Below the pieces are notes generated by a model, which was not told where the DNA came from, did no database searches, and saw nothing but the letters and a program-made list of their open reading frames with translations. The position numbers were made by a program, and so were the translations under genes. A stretch of DNA of 33,624 nucleotides. Origin: an uncultured Ruminococcus sp. GTDB lineage: Bacteria > Bacillota > Clostridia > Oscillospirales > Ruminococcaceae. Where the stretch lies: assembly GCA_945877315.1 (NCBI GenBank), contig CAMCRP010000036.1, positions 1-33,624 on the forward strand, read 5' to 3'. How positions within the stretch are numbered: the first letter of the stretch is position 1; each line of letters starts with the position of its first letter. Shown here one piece after another: positions 8,965-16,458 of this stretch.

Positions 8965-9327
8965 TTACGCAATATCGGGAAATACTACATCCTCGACGTA
9001 AACATTCACCTTTGACACAGTTATCCCCGTCATATCCTGAACATCCTGCTTGACCTTGTTCTGAACGGAATCAGCACATTTTTTGACCTTTGTACCCGCC
9101 TTGACAATTATGCCTACAGATATTTCAAGTACACCGTCATTAAATTTCACCTTAATGTTTTCGAAACGCCTGTCTGCAACTATAAGATGCTTGAGGGTTC
9201 TTCCCTTGGCACTGACAGCCGCAACTCCCTCTATTTCCTTTGCTGCGGTAGCGGCAATTTCCGAAATTACGTCTGCCGATACTCTGAGAGTATTCTCCGC
9301 AGACTCGTTAAGATTTTCTCTGCTCAT
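8965..9327 (-). CDS. Asp23/Gls24 family protein (YqhY-like)
   Basis: A 120 aa member of the Asp23/Gls24 family. YqhY, its positional equivalent in B. subtilis (next to nusB), is linked to control of acetyl-CoA carboxylase. Typical pattern: NTLRVSADVISEIAATAAKE (about 12-31) with EGVAAVSAKG following, then a long beta-rich section with VEISVGIIVKAGTKV-like sequence and QDMTGITVSKVNVYVEDV near the end. The start is the ATG at 9325-9327 preceded by AAAGGAG at 9 nt; an upstream extension to 9348 would run into a 5' hairpin and lacks a binding site. accB and accC, normally just upstream, are absent here, which weakens the direct functional link by context. Confidence 0.9.
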   Translation of the reverse strand: MSRENLNESAENTLRVSADVISEIAATAAKEIEGVAAVSAKGRTLKHLIVADRRFENIKVKFNDGVLEISVGIIVKAGTKVKKCADSVQNKVKQDVQDMTGITVSKVNVYVEDVVFPDIA

Positions 9328-9346
9328 TTTTATCGACTCCTTTAGC

Positions 9347-9373
9347 ACGGCACCGCTATTGCTGCGGTGCCGT
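9347..9373 (-). promoter_or_regulatory. Perfect 10-bp hairpin in the asp23-nusB 5' leader
   Basis: On the minus strand ACGGCACCGC, a 7-nt loop and GCGGTGCCGT form an uninterrupted 10-bp GC-rich stem. It ends about 11 nt upstream of the asp23-like AAAGGAG box. No U-run follows on either strand, so it is not a standard terminator. It could be an mRNA stabiliser, a processing site or a structure affecting initiation. The sequence is certain; the role is not. Confidence 0.6.
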
Positions 9374-9476
9374 CCTTATTAAAGAATTTCGCAGTATTCT
9401 GTAATTATCTGGCGAATTGTTATCAAAAGCATTTCCAAAACCGCCGATTTTACAGGTCAAAGATACATATATAGTT

Positions 9477-9505
9477 ATTATACCACAAAATTCTGATTTG
9501 CACAA
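9477..9505 (-). promoter_or_regulatory. Sigma-A promoter for the asp23-nusB-...-recN operon
   Basis: Minus strand: TTGTGC (-35), 17-bp spacer, TATAAT (-10) with an extended TG one base upstream (TGGTATAAT). It lies directly after the spoIIIAH stop, giving a 5' leader of about 140 nt before the asp23-like gene. It separates vegetative expression of the housekeeping genes from the sporulation operon upstream. Confidence 0.8.
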
Positions 9506-10027
9506 CTACTTTACCTCAAAAATTCTAATATTTTCTGCGGTGACCGAAGCCTCCTCCACAACAATGTCCTTTATCTGTGCTGCTTCCGATGGAACAAGTC
9601 CGTCAGACTTTACGACAATGCTTGCAGTAGTTCCGTCCAGATATACAACACAATCCTCAAAGCCCTGTGCCTTTATGAGAGATTCTACCTTGCTTTCACT
9701 TTCCACCAGCTTGGACAGAGAAACCGCTTCAACGGTTTTGGAGGCTGCTTCTTCATCGGTAAGGTCGCCGCCGCCCATTATGGCTTTAAGTGTCTGAACA
9801 GCTTCGTCCCTTGAAGTCATTCTTGTAAGACGTGCCTGAGCAAAGTAGTCGTTTTCGCCGTCCGAGCTTACAAACTCCGCATCTCCGTAATTGGCAGAGC
9901 TTTCTAAAGCCAGTTCATCGCCCGCCGAAGCAAATGCGTAATTCATATAAACTGCCAGACCGAGTATAAGTGAAAGGCAGGCAAGAATAATGTGCTTTTT
10001 CCCGATAATAAGATTGAGCTTTTTCAT
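9506..10027 (-). CDS. spoIIIAH: Stage III sporulation protein AH
   Basis: SpoIIIAH sits in the mother-cell membrane and pairs with SpoIIQ from the forespore to form the feeding-tube channel needed for late forespore gene expression. The 173 aa protein has one N-terminal membrane segment (about 11-33), a variable linker, and a C-terminal YscJ/FliF-like ring domain (about 60-173) with LKAIMGGGDLTDEEAASKTV and AQIKDIVVEEA, recognisable in clostridial SpoIIIAH. AAGGAG precedes the ATG by 10 nt. Stop codon TAG. It is the last gene of the spoIIIA operon. Confidence 0.92.
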   Translation of the reverse strand: MKKLNLIIGKKHIILACLSLILGLAVYMNYAFASAGDELALESSANYGDAEFVSSDGENDYFAQARLTRMTSRDEAVQTLKAIMGGGDLTDEEAASKTVEAVSLSKLVESESKVESLIKAQGFEDCVVYLDGTTASIVVKSDGLVPSEAAQIKDIVVEEASVTAENIRIFEVK

Positions 10028-10045
10028 ACTGATATCTCTCCTTGT

Positions 10046-10567
10046 TCATTTCATTTTAGCCACATAAATTTTGCTGACAGGTATGCCGAGAGCGGTCGAT
10101 ACCGACTTGTAGACCGCTTCGCAGGTTTTGCTGTTTCCACCTCCCTCACATACAATAACAACGCCGCTTATCTGCGGGACGATTATCTTTTTCACCAGAG
10201 CTTCGTCCCTGTCGCCGCTGTCGATTATCTCAAAATCTGTTTGCCTTGACTGCTTGTTTTCCCCCTCTCTGCGTTCCTCGGTTTTTTCGGCGTAGATATA
10301 TTCCTCGGTGGTGCTGACAGACAGCATTACTTCCGCCTTGCCGACGCCCTTAATTGTTGAAAGGATATTTTTCAGCTGCTGCTCTGTGTCACATCTAAAG
10401 CGTTCTGTTTCCTCGGTAAATGCTGCTGTTTCCACAGATGGCTGAGTTTTGGGCGGACTGTCACAGCAAACGATAAGTATGACACCGATGATACCGAGAA
10501 ATACGGCAGCCTTTATAAGCTTATCCCTGCCGAAAGCAGCTTCAAGCCTTGAAAATATTTTATTCAT
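10046..10567 (-). CDS. spoIIIAG: Stage III sporulation protein AG
   Basis: SpoIIIAG forms a large ring in the intermembrane space of the engulfed forespore channel. The 173 aa protein has a membrane segment at about 17-36 and a C-terminal ring-building domain with LKNILSTIKGVGKAEVMLS and IVVPQISGVVIVCEGGG-like sequence, the SpoIIIAG signature. I start at the ATG at 10565-10567; it overlaps the end of spoIIIAF by 8 bp. A TTG four codons upstream is possible but less convincing. Confidence 0.91.
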   Translation of the reverse strand: MNKIFSRLEAAFGRDKLIKAAVFLGIIGVILIVCCDSPPKTQPSVETAAFTEETERFRCDTEQQLKNILSTIKGVGKAEVMLSVSTTEEYIYAEKTEERREGENKQSRQTDFEIIDSGDRDEALVKKIIVPQISGVVIVCEGGGNSKTCEAVYKSVSTALGIPVSKIYVAKMK

Positions 10568-11042
10568 GGTGTAATTCAACTCCCGCAGTTATTTCGTATT
10601 CCCCGGGTATCTCGCTTCGTATAAGCTTTTCCGCTGCCAAAGCTGAGCTTTCGTCGGACGCTTTAATATCTATCCTGTTAATAGATATGCTGCCGTCCTC
10701 GGAAATATTAACATCGGAAGATATTTGGACCGCAATATTTTTTTCGGCGCATAATCGTTCAATATTTCCGGAAATATTCGCACAGACAGACTGTCTGAGA
10801 AGCTCTTCGCCGTACCGAACACTGTCATCAATATCAGCCTGTGTCTGAACAGCCGAAGCATTTGCATCTTTCAGATCAATATCTCCCGAAACAAACGGCT
10901 TTGCAATAATAACTATCATCATCAGCGAAAAAATCAGCTTAAATTCGCTTTTGAATTTTTCCGCAGGCAAAAAGCAGCCGATAATTGAAAACGCCGTCCC
11001 AAGAAAGCAGACCGCAGCAGCGGCAGATCTTACAGTTTCCAT
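10560..11042 (-). CDS. spoIIIAF: Stage III sporulation protein AF
   Basis: SpoIIIAF is a small membrane component of the SpoIIIA complex with a YscJ/FliF-like soluble domain. The 160 aa product has two membrane segments in the first 60 residues (about 8-24 and 33-50, with FKLIFSLMMIVIIAKPF) and a soluble C-terminal domain with SSDVNISEDGSISINRIDI. The start is the ATG at 11040-11042, one base after the spoIIIAE stop, although the frame is open further upstream inside spoIIIAE. Confidence 0.88.
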   Translation of the reverse strand: METVRSAAAAVCFLGTAFSIIGCFLPAEKFKSEFKLIFSLMMIVIIAKPFVSGDIDLKDANASAVQTQADIDDSVRYGEELLRQSVCANISGNIERLCAEKNIAVQISSDVNISEDGSISINRIDIKASDESSALAAEKLIRSEIPGEYEITAGVELHHE

Positions 11043-11043
11043 A

Positions 11044-12195
11044 TCAGCCGCCCCCCGCCAAAGAAATTCCCGCAGATAATACCACCGCAGTAGAAACAAC
11101 AAACATAACTGAAAATGACATAAGAACACTGAAAATCAGCGACATAACATCATCTGCCGCTGACAGAAACGCCTTTACGGGACCGCAGTCAAACATAGAA
11201 GCAGCCGCCGATGCAAGCATAAGTACCATTCGGAACACCGCCGCTTCAACCAACGGAGGAAGTACCATAACGCAGACAGCGATTATTCCGAAAATGCCCA
11301 CGCCCGACCGCAGAATTCCAAAGCTTGCCTTGACCGTCCCATAAGCGTCGGAAATCGCTCCGCCCACAACGGGGATAAAATTTGATGCAGCAAGCTTCAC
11401 AGCCTTTGCAGCCACCGTATCTGCCGATGTTCCCGCAAAGCTTTGCAGCGAAATAAGTGCGGTAAATACTGTCATCGTCAGGGAAACGGCAAATGTCACG
11501 AACTTTTTTATGCAGGTCGTGAACCCGGACATTGCAAAATCGGGGTTCACTCCTTCTGCTATTCCAAGAGCCAGCATAACCGATAGCAGCGGCTGAATAA
11601 TGCTTTTTGACAGCTCCACAGCCAGCTGTGCCGCACCGATGATTGCCATGCTATACAACGCCGAGGACGTAATTCCCCCTCCCGCCGCCGAAACCGCCGC
11701 AAACACGGGAGCATATGCTATCATAAAATGTCCGCCCTGTTCAAGGGTCAGAAAGCAATTGTCAAGACAGCTGCCCACAGACGGCATAACTATCATAACG
11801 CAGATAAGCGAAGCCGTTATTCCGTAAACCGCAGCCACCGATTTATCCGTAACGCCCTTGCTCAATGCAGTTGCAGCGGCTGAAACCGTAACAGCAGCGG
11901 CAAGCCGTCCCGCAAGCTTAGTAACAGCCGAAAGCCTTTCCCGAAAAACATCTGCGATATATTCTAAAATATCCGATGGGGTCATTTTTACGGCATTCAC
12001 AGGATCCTCGGGAGATATGTTATGCTCGTCCATGAAATCCTCCGCATTATCCGTAAGATTTTCATCAAGGCTGTCCCCGCCCAGGTCATTAAGGATTTCC
12101 GAGCTTGACGGAACGGAGAAGCTTTCTGCCGAACAGGTCAGCGGAAAACAAATCAGCGAAAAAAATATTGCAGCCAAAGCTAAAAATGCTTTCAT
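11044..12195 (-). CDS. spoIIIAE: Stage III sporulation protein AE
   Basis: SpoIIIAE is the largest membrane protein of the SpoIIIA complex. It is 383 aa with a signal peptide (MKAFLALAAIFFSLICFPL, ending near CSAES), a mostly polar stretch (25-90) and about six to seven hydrophobic segments after it. Typical SpoIIIAE stretches include SLICVMIVMPSVGSCLDNCF, AASNFIPVVGGAISDAYGTV and GISLAGG at the end. I start at 12195 because AAAAGGAGATAAA precedes this ATG and the signal peptide begins there; the frame is open 96 bp further upstream into spoIIIAD. Confidence 0.93.
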   Translation of the reverse strand: MKAFLALAAIFFSLICFPLTCSAESFSVPSSSEILNDLGGDSLDENLTDNAEDFMDEHNISPEDPVNAVKMTPSDILEYIADVFRERLSAVTKLAGRLAAAVTVSAAATALSKGVTDKSVAAVYGITASLICVMIVMPSVGSCLDNCFLTLEQGGHFMIAYAPVFAAVSAAGGGITSSALYSMAIIGAAQLAVELSKSIIQPLLSVMLALGIAEGVNPDFAMSGFTTCIKKFVTFAVSLTMTVFTALISLQSFAGTSADTVAAKAVKLAASNFIPVVGGAISDAYGTVKASFGILRSGVGIFGIIAVCVMVLPPLVEAAVFRMVLMLASAAASMFDCGPVKAFLSAADDVMSLIFSVLMSFSVMFVVSTAVVLSAGISLAGGG

Positions 12196-12206
12196 TTTAT
12201 CTCCTT

Positions 12207-12596
12207 TTATGCGGACAATAGCCTGTCCGCTATCTTTATTACTTCGGTAAACAGGGGCAGCGCATTCAGCGCCAGCATAGCCCGTCCGCAAAGCTCTGCC
12301 TGTGAAGCAAGATTGGTTTCTCCGCAGTCACGGCAGATATTGCCAGCCAGCTGTGTTATGCAGCATATTCCCGCCGACCGAAACATTATGCCTATGTACT
12401 CGGAGTCCGCTCCCGCCTTTTCCATAAGTTCCTCCGCTGCCGCAGCCACAGGCGAAAAGCTCAGAACGGCAAATCCCATGACCGCCGCAGATACCGCAGC
12501 CGAAAGCATTGCCGAATATTCCTTTCCGAAGCGGTCGAACACCTTGCAGAATATCGCCGCTGTAATACATATTCCCGCCGCAGATACCGCTGTCAT
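12207..12596 (-). CDS. spoIIIAD: Stage III sporulation protein AD
   Basis: SpoIIIAD is a small polytopic membrane protein of the channel complex. The 129 aa product has hydrophobic segments at about 5-20, 28-52 and 68-85 and the family C-terminus ELCGRAMLALNALPLFTEV. The ATG overlaps the spoIIIAC stop by one base (TGATG), so translation is likely coupled. Confidence 0.9.
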   Translation of the reverse strand: MTAVSAAGICITAAIFCKVFDRFGKEYSAMLSAAVSAAVMGFAVLSFSPVAAAAEELMEKAGADSEYIGIMFRSAGICCITQLAGNICRDCGETNLASQAELCGRAMLALNALPLFTEVIKIADRLLSA

Positions 12597-12790
12597 CAGA
12601 AGCCGAACACGCTTTTCACTTCATCGAAAAGCGCCGAAATTTCAGTGATCAACATCATCAGGACGACTATCAGACCTGCAAGGGTAGTCATCATAGCCTG
12701 TTCCTCCCTGTCGGCTTTTTTCAGTATGAGATTAAGCACGGCAACGATTATCCCGATACCGGCAACCTTGAAAATCAAATCTATTTCCAT
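12596..12790 (-). CDS. spoIIIAC: Stage III sporulation protein AC
   Basis: SpoIIIAC is a 64 aa membrane protein with two membrane segments: DLIFKVAGIGIIVAVLNLIL (about 4-23) and TTLAGLIVVLMMLITEI (about 36-52), with KKADREEQAMM between them, the standard SpoIIIAC pattern. The start is the ATG at 12788-12790 preceded by AGGAGTG; the frame is open upstream but the family begins here. Confidence 0.92.
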   Translation of the reverse strand: MEIDLIFKVAGIGIIVAVLNLILKKADREEQAMMTTLAGLIVVLMMLITEISALFDEVKSVFGF

Positions 12791-12798
12791 AAACACTC

Positions 12799-13311
12799 CT
12801 AGCAAATCATCAGCAGAACTGCCGCTCCGCAAAGCACAGACAGAGAGGTGCAAAGCTTTACCCGCTTTTCCGTTTCGGGGACAAGCTGCGCTATCCTTTC
12901 ACGAAACCGCTCTCTTAAATTTTCCAGCGACATTATCTGTCCATCTAAGTCAGTCTTTCCGAGAAAATCTCCCACCGATAGAAGCAGCTCCTTTTCCTCG
13001 TTGTCAAGACGACATTCCTTCCATTCGCACACGGCTTTTTTCCACATTTCACCGAATGGTATCATATCGGAATATTCGGCTTGCGCAAATGACGAGAGAA
13101 ATTCCAGAGATGAAAACGAACCTTCCGAAGCAAGCCGTCCGCAGGATTCAAACACATCAAGTCCGCTGAAACGAAAGCTAAGTATCAACTGTGCCGTCAG
13201 GCTTTCCGACGCTCTCAGCTGTACCAGACGTTTTCGTGCATTATCCGACAGATATGCCCCCGCAGCAAGTGATGCCGCCGCCACCATTACCGTACCCGCA
13301 AGCTTGACCAT
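12799..13311 (-). CDS. spoIIIAB: Stage III sporulation protein AB
   Basis: SpoIIIAB has a fold related to type II secretion protein GspF and is thought to work with the SpoIIIAA ATPase. It is 170 aa with an N-terminal membrane segment (about 3-20) and a C-terminal one (about 152-169), separated by a helical region with FLGKTDLDGQIMSLENLRERF, a family hallmark. I choose the ATG at 13309-13311, which has GGAGG at 9 nt and gives MVKLAGTVMVAAAS, matching family N-termini; an in-frame ATG at 13332 is the alternative. Either way it starts well inside spoIIIAA. Confidence 0.9.
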   Translation of the reverse strand: MVKLAGTVMVAAASLAAGAYLSDNARKRLVQLRASESLTAQLILSFRFSGLDVFESCGRLASEGSFSSLEFLSSFAQAEYSDMIPFGEMWKKAVCEWKECRLDNEEKELLLSVGDFLGKTDLDGQIMSLENLRERFRERIAQLVPETEKRVKLCTSLSVLCGAAVLLMIC

Positions 13312-14239
13312 TTTTGCATACCTCCATTTCATTTTTCCTATACAATAAATCGGACACTTCTTTTACTCGGCATTTTTCAAGAAACGCCGCCCGAGTGAAA
13401 ATTTCCATATTTATCAGCGGACGAATATGAGGCTTTGCCATAAGCTCACGCATATTTCCCGCATGAACAGCTGCAATGAATATCACACCGCTGTTTGCCG
13501 CCGCTTCTATTGCAGCACAGTCCTCACGGTTTCCTATTTCATCGCAAATAATGTATTCGGGAGATAACACCCGCACAGCAGTTTCAAGACCCTTAGCCTT
13601 TCCGTAACCCGTGAGAACATCAGTGAAAACGCCAACATCATTCTGCGGCTCGTTTCTGTAAACTGCCGCCAGTTCCCCTGTGTCATCAATAAGTGCGACC
13701 TTGTGCTTATTTCCGAGAAATCTGCACAGATCACGCAGATAGGTAGTCTTTCCGCTTGACGGTGCACCCGCTATGAGCATTCCGCCGCTTTTTGGAAGAT
13801 ACCTAACAAGCTCGTCCGCAGCACCCCTTATCTGCCGTGCAATGCGGTAATTCATTCCCGAAATATGATTTATTCCCAGACTGCCATCAGAACCATGCAC
13901 CGCAGTACCGCAGAATCCCACACGATGTCCGCCTTTGAGCGTAACAAACCCCAGACTTATCTCACGTTTGAAGCAATGCACAGAGCTTCGGCAGACCGTT
14001 TCAAAAGCTGCGGCAAACTCGTTTTCCGTCGGGATAATTCCCGTATGCGCCGAACGGCAGACACCGCCGTGTTCCGATATGATAAGCTGTTCTCCGCCCT
14101 CTGTCAGAGATATAGGTTTACCCGCCCTCAGACGTATTTCAGAAGCAGAGGCTCTTATATCCGAAGAAACCTTTTCAAGTGACCCTTTCAGCCTGTCAGG
14201 CAGAAATCCTATTACCATATCATAGCTTGAAGTGTCCAT
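13241..14239 (-). CDS. spoIIIAA: Stage III sporulation protein AA, ATPase
   Basis: SpoIIIAA is a secretion-type ATPase proposed to power or assemble the mother-cell to forespore channel. The 332 aa protein shows SEIRLRAGKP (33-42), the Walker A loop GAPSSGKTT (158-166), DDTGELAAV (185-193) and the Walker B region IICDEIG (230-236). The start at 14237-14239 has GGGAG about 10 nt upstream. The C-terminal 24 residues are glycine and cysteine rich (GYGNGGGGITCC) because they are read out of frame from the beginning of spoIIIAB: the genes overlap by 71 bp. That tail is probably not functionally constrained in this frame. Confidence 0.92.
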   Translation of the reverse strand: MDTSSYDMVIGFLPDRLKGSLEKVSSDIRASASEIRLRAGKPISLTEGGEQLIISEHGGVCRSAHTGIIPTENEFAAAFETVCRSSVHCFKREISLGFVTLKGGHRVGFCGTAVHGSDGSLGINHISGMNYRIARQIRGAADELVRYLPKSGGMLIAGAPSSGKTTYLRDLCRFLGNKHKVALIDDTGELAAVYRNEPQNDVGVFTDVLTGYGKAKGLETAVRVLSPEYIICDEIGNREDCAAIEAAANSGVIFIAAVHAGNMRELMAKPHIRPLINMEIFTRAAFLEKCRVKEVSDLLYRKNEMEVCKNGQACGYGNGGGGITCCGGISVG

Positions 14240-14271
14240 ATTTTTATCACTCCCGCTGTCTTTATATGGAA

Positions 14272-14297
14272 ATTCTATGCGGCAGTTATCGGTATTA
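14272..14297 (-). promoter_or_regulatory. Candidate sigma-E promoter for spoIIIA
   Basis: Minus strand: CATAGAAT (plus 14272-14279) differs at one position from the B. subtilis sigma-E -10 consensus CATACANT, and TAATACC (plus 14291-14297) resembles the -35 element. The spacer of 11 bp is shorter than the usual 13-15, so this is tentative. The place is right: between the prfC terminator and spoIIIAA. spoIIIA is known to be mother-cell, sigma-E controlled in B. subtilis. Confidence 0.35.
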
Positions 14298-14301
14298 GAC
14301 C

Positions 14302-14336
14302 AAAAAAATCCGCTGTCGGAAAAATCTGACAGCGGA
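14302..14336 (-). terminator. Rho-independent terminator of prfC
   Basis: Minus strand: TCCGCTGTC, a 10-nt loop, GACAGCGGA form a 9-bp stem followed by a run of seven T. It starts 14 nt after the prfC stop and isolates prfC from spoIIIA. Confidence 0.9.
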
Positions 14337-14349
14337 AAAGTTATCATTA

Positions 14350-15936
14350 TTAATCTCTGTTAAATTCGGAAAGAATAAGTCCTTCGTTCTTTTCAAGTGC
14401 CCAGCGGATATTCCATTCGCTGGTGAAAATAAGCAGATAATTATCCTTGAAATCCTGCACTATCTTTGTATCGGAGCTAAGATTAAGGCTCTTGACATCA
14501 ATGTCCTTGTTTTCTATCCATCTGATATACTGATAAGGAAGTCCCTCACGGATAATGTCAACATTATACTCATTTTTCAGACGATATTCCAAGACTTCAA
14601 ACTGAAGAACACCGACAACACCCACAATAACCTCTTCCATTCCCGAAAACGGCTCATGGAATATCTGAATAGCACCCTCCTGGGCTATCTGAGTTGTTCC
14701 CTTGACAAACTGCTTTCTTTTAAGCGTGTCCTTCTGACGTATTCTTGCAAAATGCTCGGGAGCGAAGGTGGGGATTCCCTCGTAGGCTATTTTCCGTCCC
14801 GGAGCACAGACTGTATCTCCGATAGAGAAAATTCCCGGGTCAAAAACACCGATAATGTCACCCGCATATGCCTCGTTGATGATCTCTCTTTCCTGCGCCA
14901 TTATCTGCTGTGGCTGAGAAAGACGAAGTTTTTTGTCACCCTGAACGTGATATACTTCCATATCCCTGTCAAAGCGTCCCGAGCATATTCTCATAAATGT
15001 AAGTCTGTCACGGTGCGCCTTGTTCATATTCGCCTGGATCTTGAATACGAATGCGGAAAAATCGTCGTCATAAGGGCTGATCTCACCCTCGGAGGACATT
15101 CTTGGCAAGGGCGGAGTTGTCATCTTGATAAAGTCCTCAAGGAACGGTTCAACGCCGAAATTGGTCAGCGCAGAACCAAAGAATACGGGCGAAAGCTCTC
15201 CCCTGTTTACAGCGTTAATGTCAAACTCATAGCTTGCGCCGTCCAGCAGTTCAATATCGTCAAACAAGTTCTGACGATTCTCGGAACCGATAAGCTCGTC
15301 AAGCTTTTCGTCGGAAAGGTCAACCTCGGAAGCCTCAACAGCATGATGTCCGCCATTTGCCTTAAAGGACACGATGTGACGCTTCATTCTGTCATAAACG
15401 CCCTTGAATTCACGTCCGCAGCCAATAGGCCAGTTTACGGGGAAGGTCTTGATACCGAGTTCATTTTCTATCTGGTCAAGCAGATCAAAGGGATTTTTCG
15501 CTTCTCTGTCCATCTTGTTGATAAAGGTAAAGATAGGGATATGCCGCATTACGCAGACCTTGAAAAGCTTTCTGGTCTGATTTTCGACGCCCTTAGCAGC
15601 GTCAATTACCATTACTGCAGAGTCGGCAGCCATAAGTGTACGGTATGTGTCCTCAGAGAAATCCTGATGTCCCGGGGTATCGAGAATATTGATGCAGCAG
15701 TCCTTATAGTTAAACTGCATTACCGATGATGTGACCGAAATACCTCTCTGCTTTTCAATTTCCATCCAGTCGGAAACGGCATGGCGGTCGGATTTTTTGC
15801 CTTTTACAGAACCAGCCAAAGCAATTGCACCGCCGTAAAGCAGAAATTTTTCCGTTAATGTGGTTTTACCTGCGTCGGGGTGGGAAATTATGGCAAAGGT
15901 CCTTCTTTTGTTTATTTCATCTTCGTATTTACTCAC
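14350..15936 (-). CDS. prfC: Peptide chain release factor 3
   Basis: RF3 is a translational GTPase that recycles RF1 and RF2 from the ribosome after termination. The 528 aa protein has the G1 loop SHPDAGKTT (about 18-26), DTPGHQDFSEDTYRTL (G3) and NKMDRE (G4), with RF3-specific SDWMEIEKQRGISVTSSVMQF. I start at the GTG at 15934-15936: GGAGG lies 7 nt upstream and the protein then begins MSKYEDEINKRRTFAIISHP, as RF3 proteins do. An ATG 13 codons upstream is less likely because the spacer would contain that ribosome-binding site. It is monocistronic, with its own promoter and terminator. Confidence 0.95.
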   Translation of the reverse strand: MSKYEDEINKRRTFAIISHPDAGKTTLTEKFLLYGGAIALAGSVKGKKSDRHAVSDWMEIEKQRGISVTSSVMQFNYKDCCINILDTPGHQDFSEDTYRTLMAADSAVMVIDAAKGVENQTRKLFKVCVMRHIPIFTFINKMDREAKNPFDLLDQIENELGIKTFPVNWPIGCGREFKGVYDRMKRHIVSFKANGGHHAVEASEVDLSDEKLDELIGSENRQNLFDDIELLDGASYEFDINAVNRGELSPVFFGSALTNFGVEPFLEDFIKMTTPPLPRMSSEGEISPYDDDFSAFVFKIQANMNKAHRDRLTFMRICSGRFDRDMEVYHVQGDKKLRLSQPQQIMAQEREIINEAYAGDIIGVFDPGIFSIGDTVCAPGRKIAYEGIPTFAPEHFARIRQKDTLKRKQFVKGTTQIAQEGAIQIFHEPFSGMEEVIVGVVGVLQFEVLEYRLKNEYNVDIIREGLPYQYIRWIENKDIDVKSLNLSSDTKIVQDFKDNYLLIFTSEWNIRWALEKNEGLILSEFNRD

Positions 15937-15986
15937 AAATTTTCCTCCAAGCGTTGTTGATATGCTTTTTGACAAAACTAAAAATT

Positions 15987-16015
15987 ATTATACCACATTT
16001 ATCCGTGAATTGCAA
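15987..16015 (-). promoter_or_regulatory. Sigma-A promoter for prfC
   Basis: Minus strand: TTGCAA, 17-bp spacer, TATAAT with extended -10 (TGTGGTATAATAA). The -10 neighbourhood is identical over 13 bases to that of the asp23 promoter at 9477-9505. It is back to back with the promoter of the next gene. Confidence 0.85.
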
Positions 16016-16037
16016 TCAAAAAATAATAAAATTTATG

Positions 16038-16066
16038 TTTACAATTCCAACGATTTATGTTATTAT
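16038..16066 (+). promoter_or_regulatory. Sigma-A promoter for the small gene at 16108
   Basis: TTTACA, 17-bp spacer, TATTAT: five of six matches in each box. About 40 nt upstream of the start codon. It is divergent from the prfC promoter, the two -35 boxes being 22 bp apart. Confidence 0.75.
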
Positions 16067-16107
16067 TATAGAATAATCGGAAATCACAAATTGAAAGGAA
16101 TGTGCTT

Positions 16108-16374
16108 ATGAGATCAAAATGCTTTGATATACCCGAAAAATACTATTTTGAGGCAAAAAATGTTTTCAGTGGAAGCGGCAACCGAGGAGATTTCAACTTC
16201 CGTCTTGACCCCGTTAAAGAAAGCGGAAAGCTTAACCTGATAATCTGGTACGGCAAGCTTGCATATAATCTTAGTGAGATAGTATTTGATGAGTCCTATG
16301 AAATGTCCGCAGAAGGCTATGACCAGGCTGTTTCAAGACTTGATGAGGAGTTTGGGAAGTATTCTGCTAATTGA
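16108..16374 (+). CDS. Hypothetical protein, 88 aa
   Basis: I do not recognise this family. The protein is soluble, mixed charge, with no signal peptide or membrane segment; it contains a beta-like stretch (GKLNLIIWYGKLAYNL, about 39-54) and a helical acidic C-terminus (GYDQAVSRLDEEFGKY). The start is the ATG at 16108 with GAAAGGAA at 7 nt; a GTG two codons earlier is possible. A recognisable promoter and ribosome-binding site make it a real gene. It precedes the ankyrin lipoprotein by 84 bp and could share a transcript with it. Confidence 0.75.
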   Translation: MRSKCFDIPEKYYFEAKNVFSGSGNRGDFNFRLDPVKESGKLNLIIWYGKLAYNLSEIVFDESYEMSAEGYDQAVSRLDEEFGKYSAN

Positions 16375-16377
16375 ATT

Positions 16378-16439
16378 AGGGATAGACAGACTTCATTGGG
16401 AAAATATCCCTACAAATAAATCAGCATAGACGCGCTGAT
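16378..16439 (+). other. Intergenic inverted repeats before the ankyrin lipoprotein
   Basis: Two inverted repeats fill this gap: AGGGATA/TATCCCT (16378-16384 with 16405-16411) and ATCAGC/GCTGAT (16420-16425 with 16434-16439). The second ends one base before the AAGGAG box of the next gene. Neither has a T-run. They may fold in the mRNA and affect translation of the downstream gene; this is inference. Confidence 0.4.
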
Positions 16440-16458
16440 CAAGGAGTGAAAAAATGAA

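Noticed and set aside
12328..12570. Glycine-rich 80-codon frame within spoIIIAD
   Set aside because: It is an out-of-frame reading of spoIIIAD with alanine and glycine rich codons; no start signal.
14239..14347. Longer start for spoIIIAA reaching into the prfC terminator
   Set aside because: The extra 36 codons cover the terminator hairpin of prfC and match no family sequence.
14656..15729. 357-codon open frame on the plus strand
   Set aside because: It is antisense to prfC, which has clear GTPase motifs, promoter and terminator. The plus frame has no recognisable domain or ribosome-binding site.
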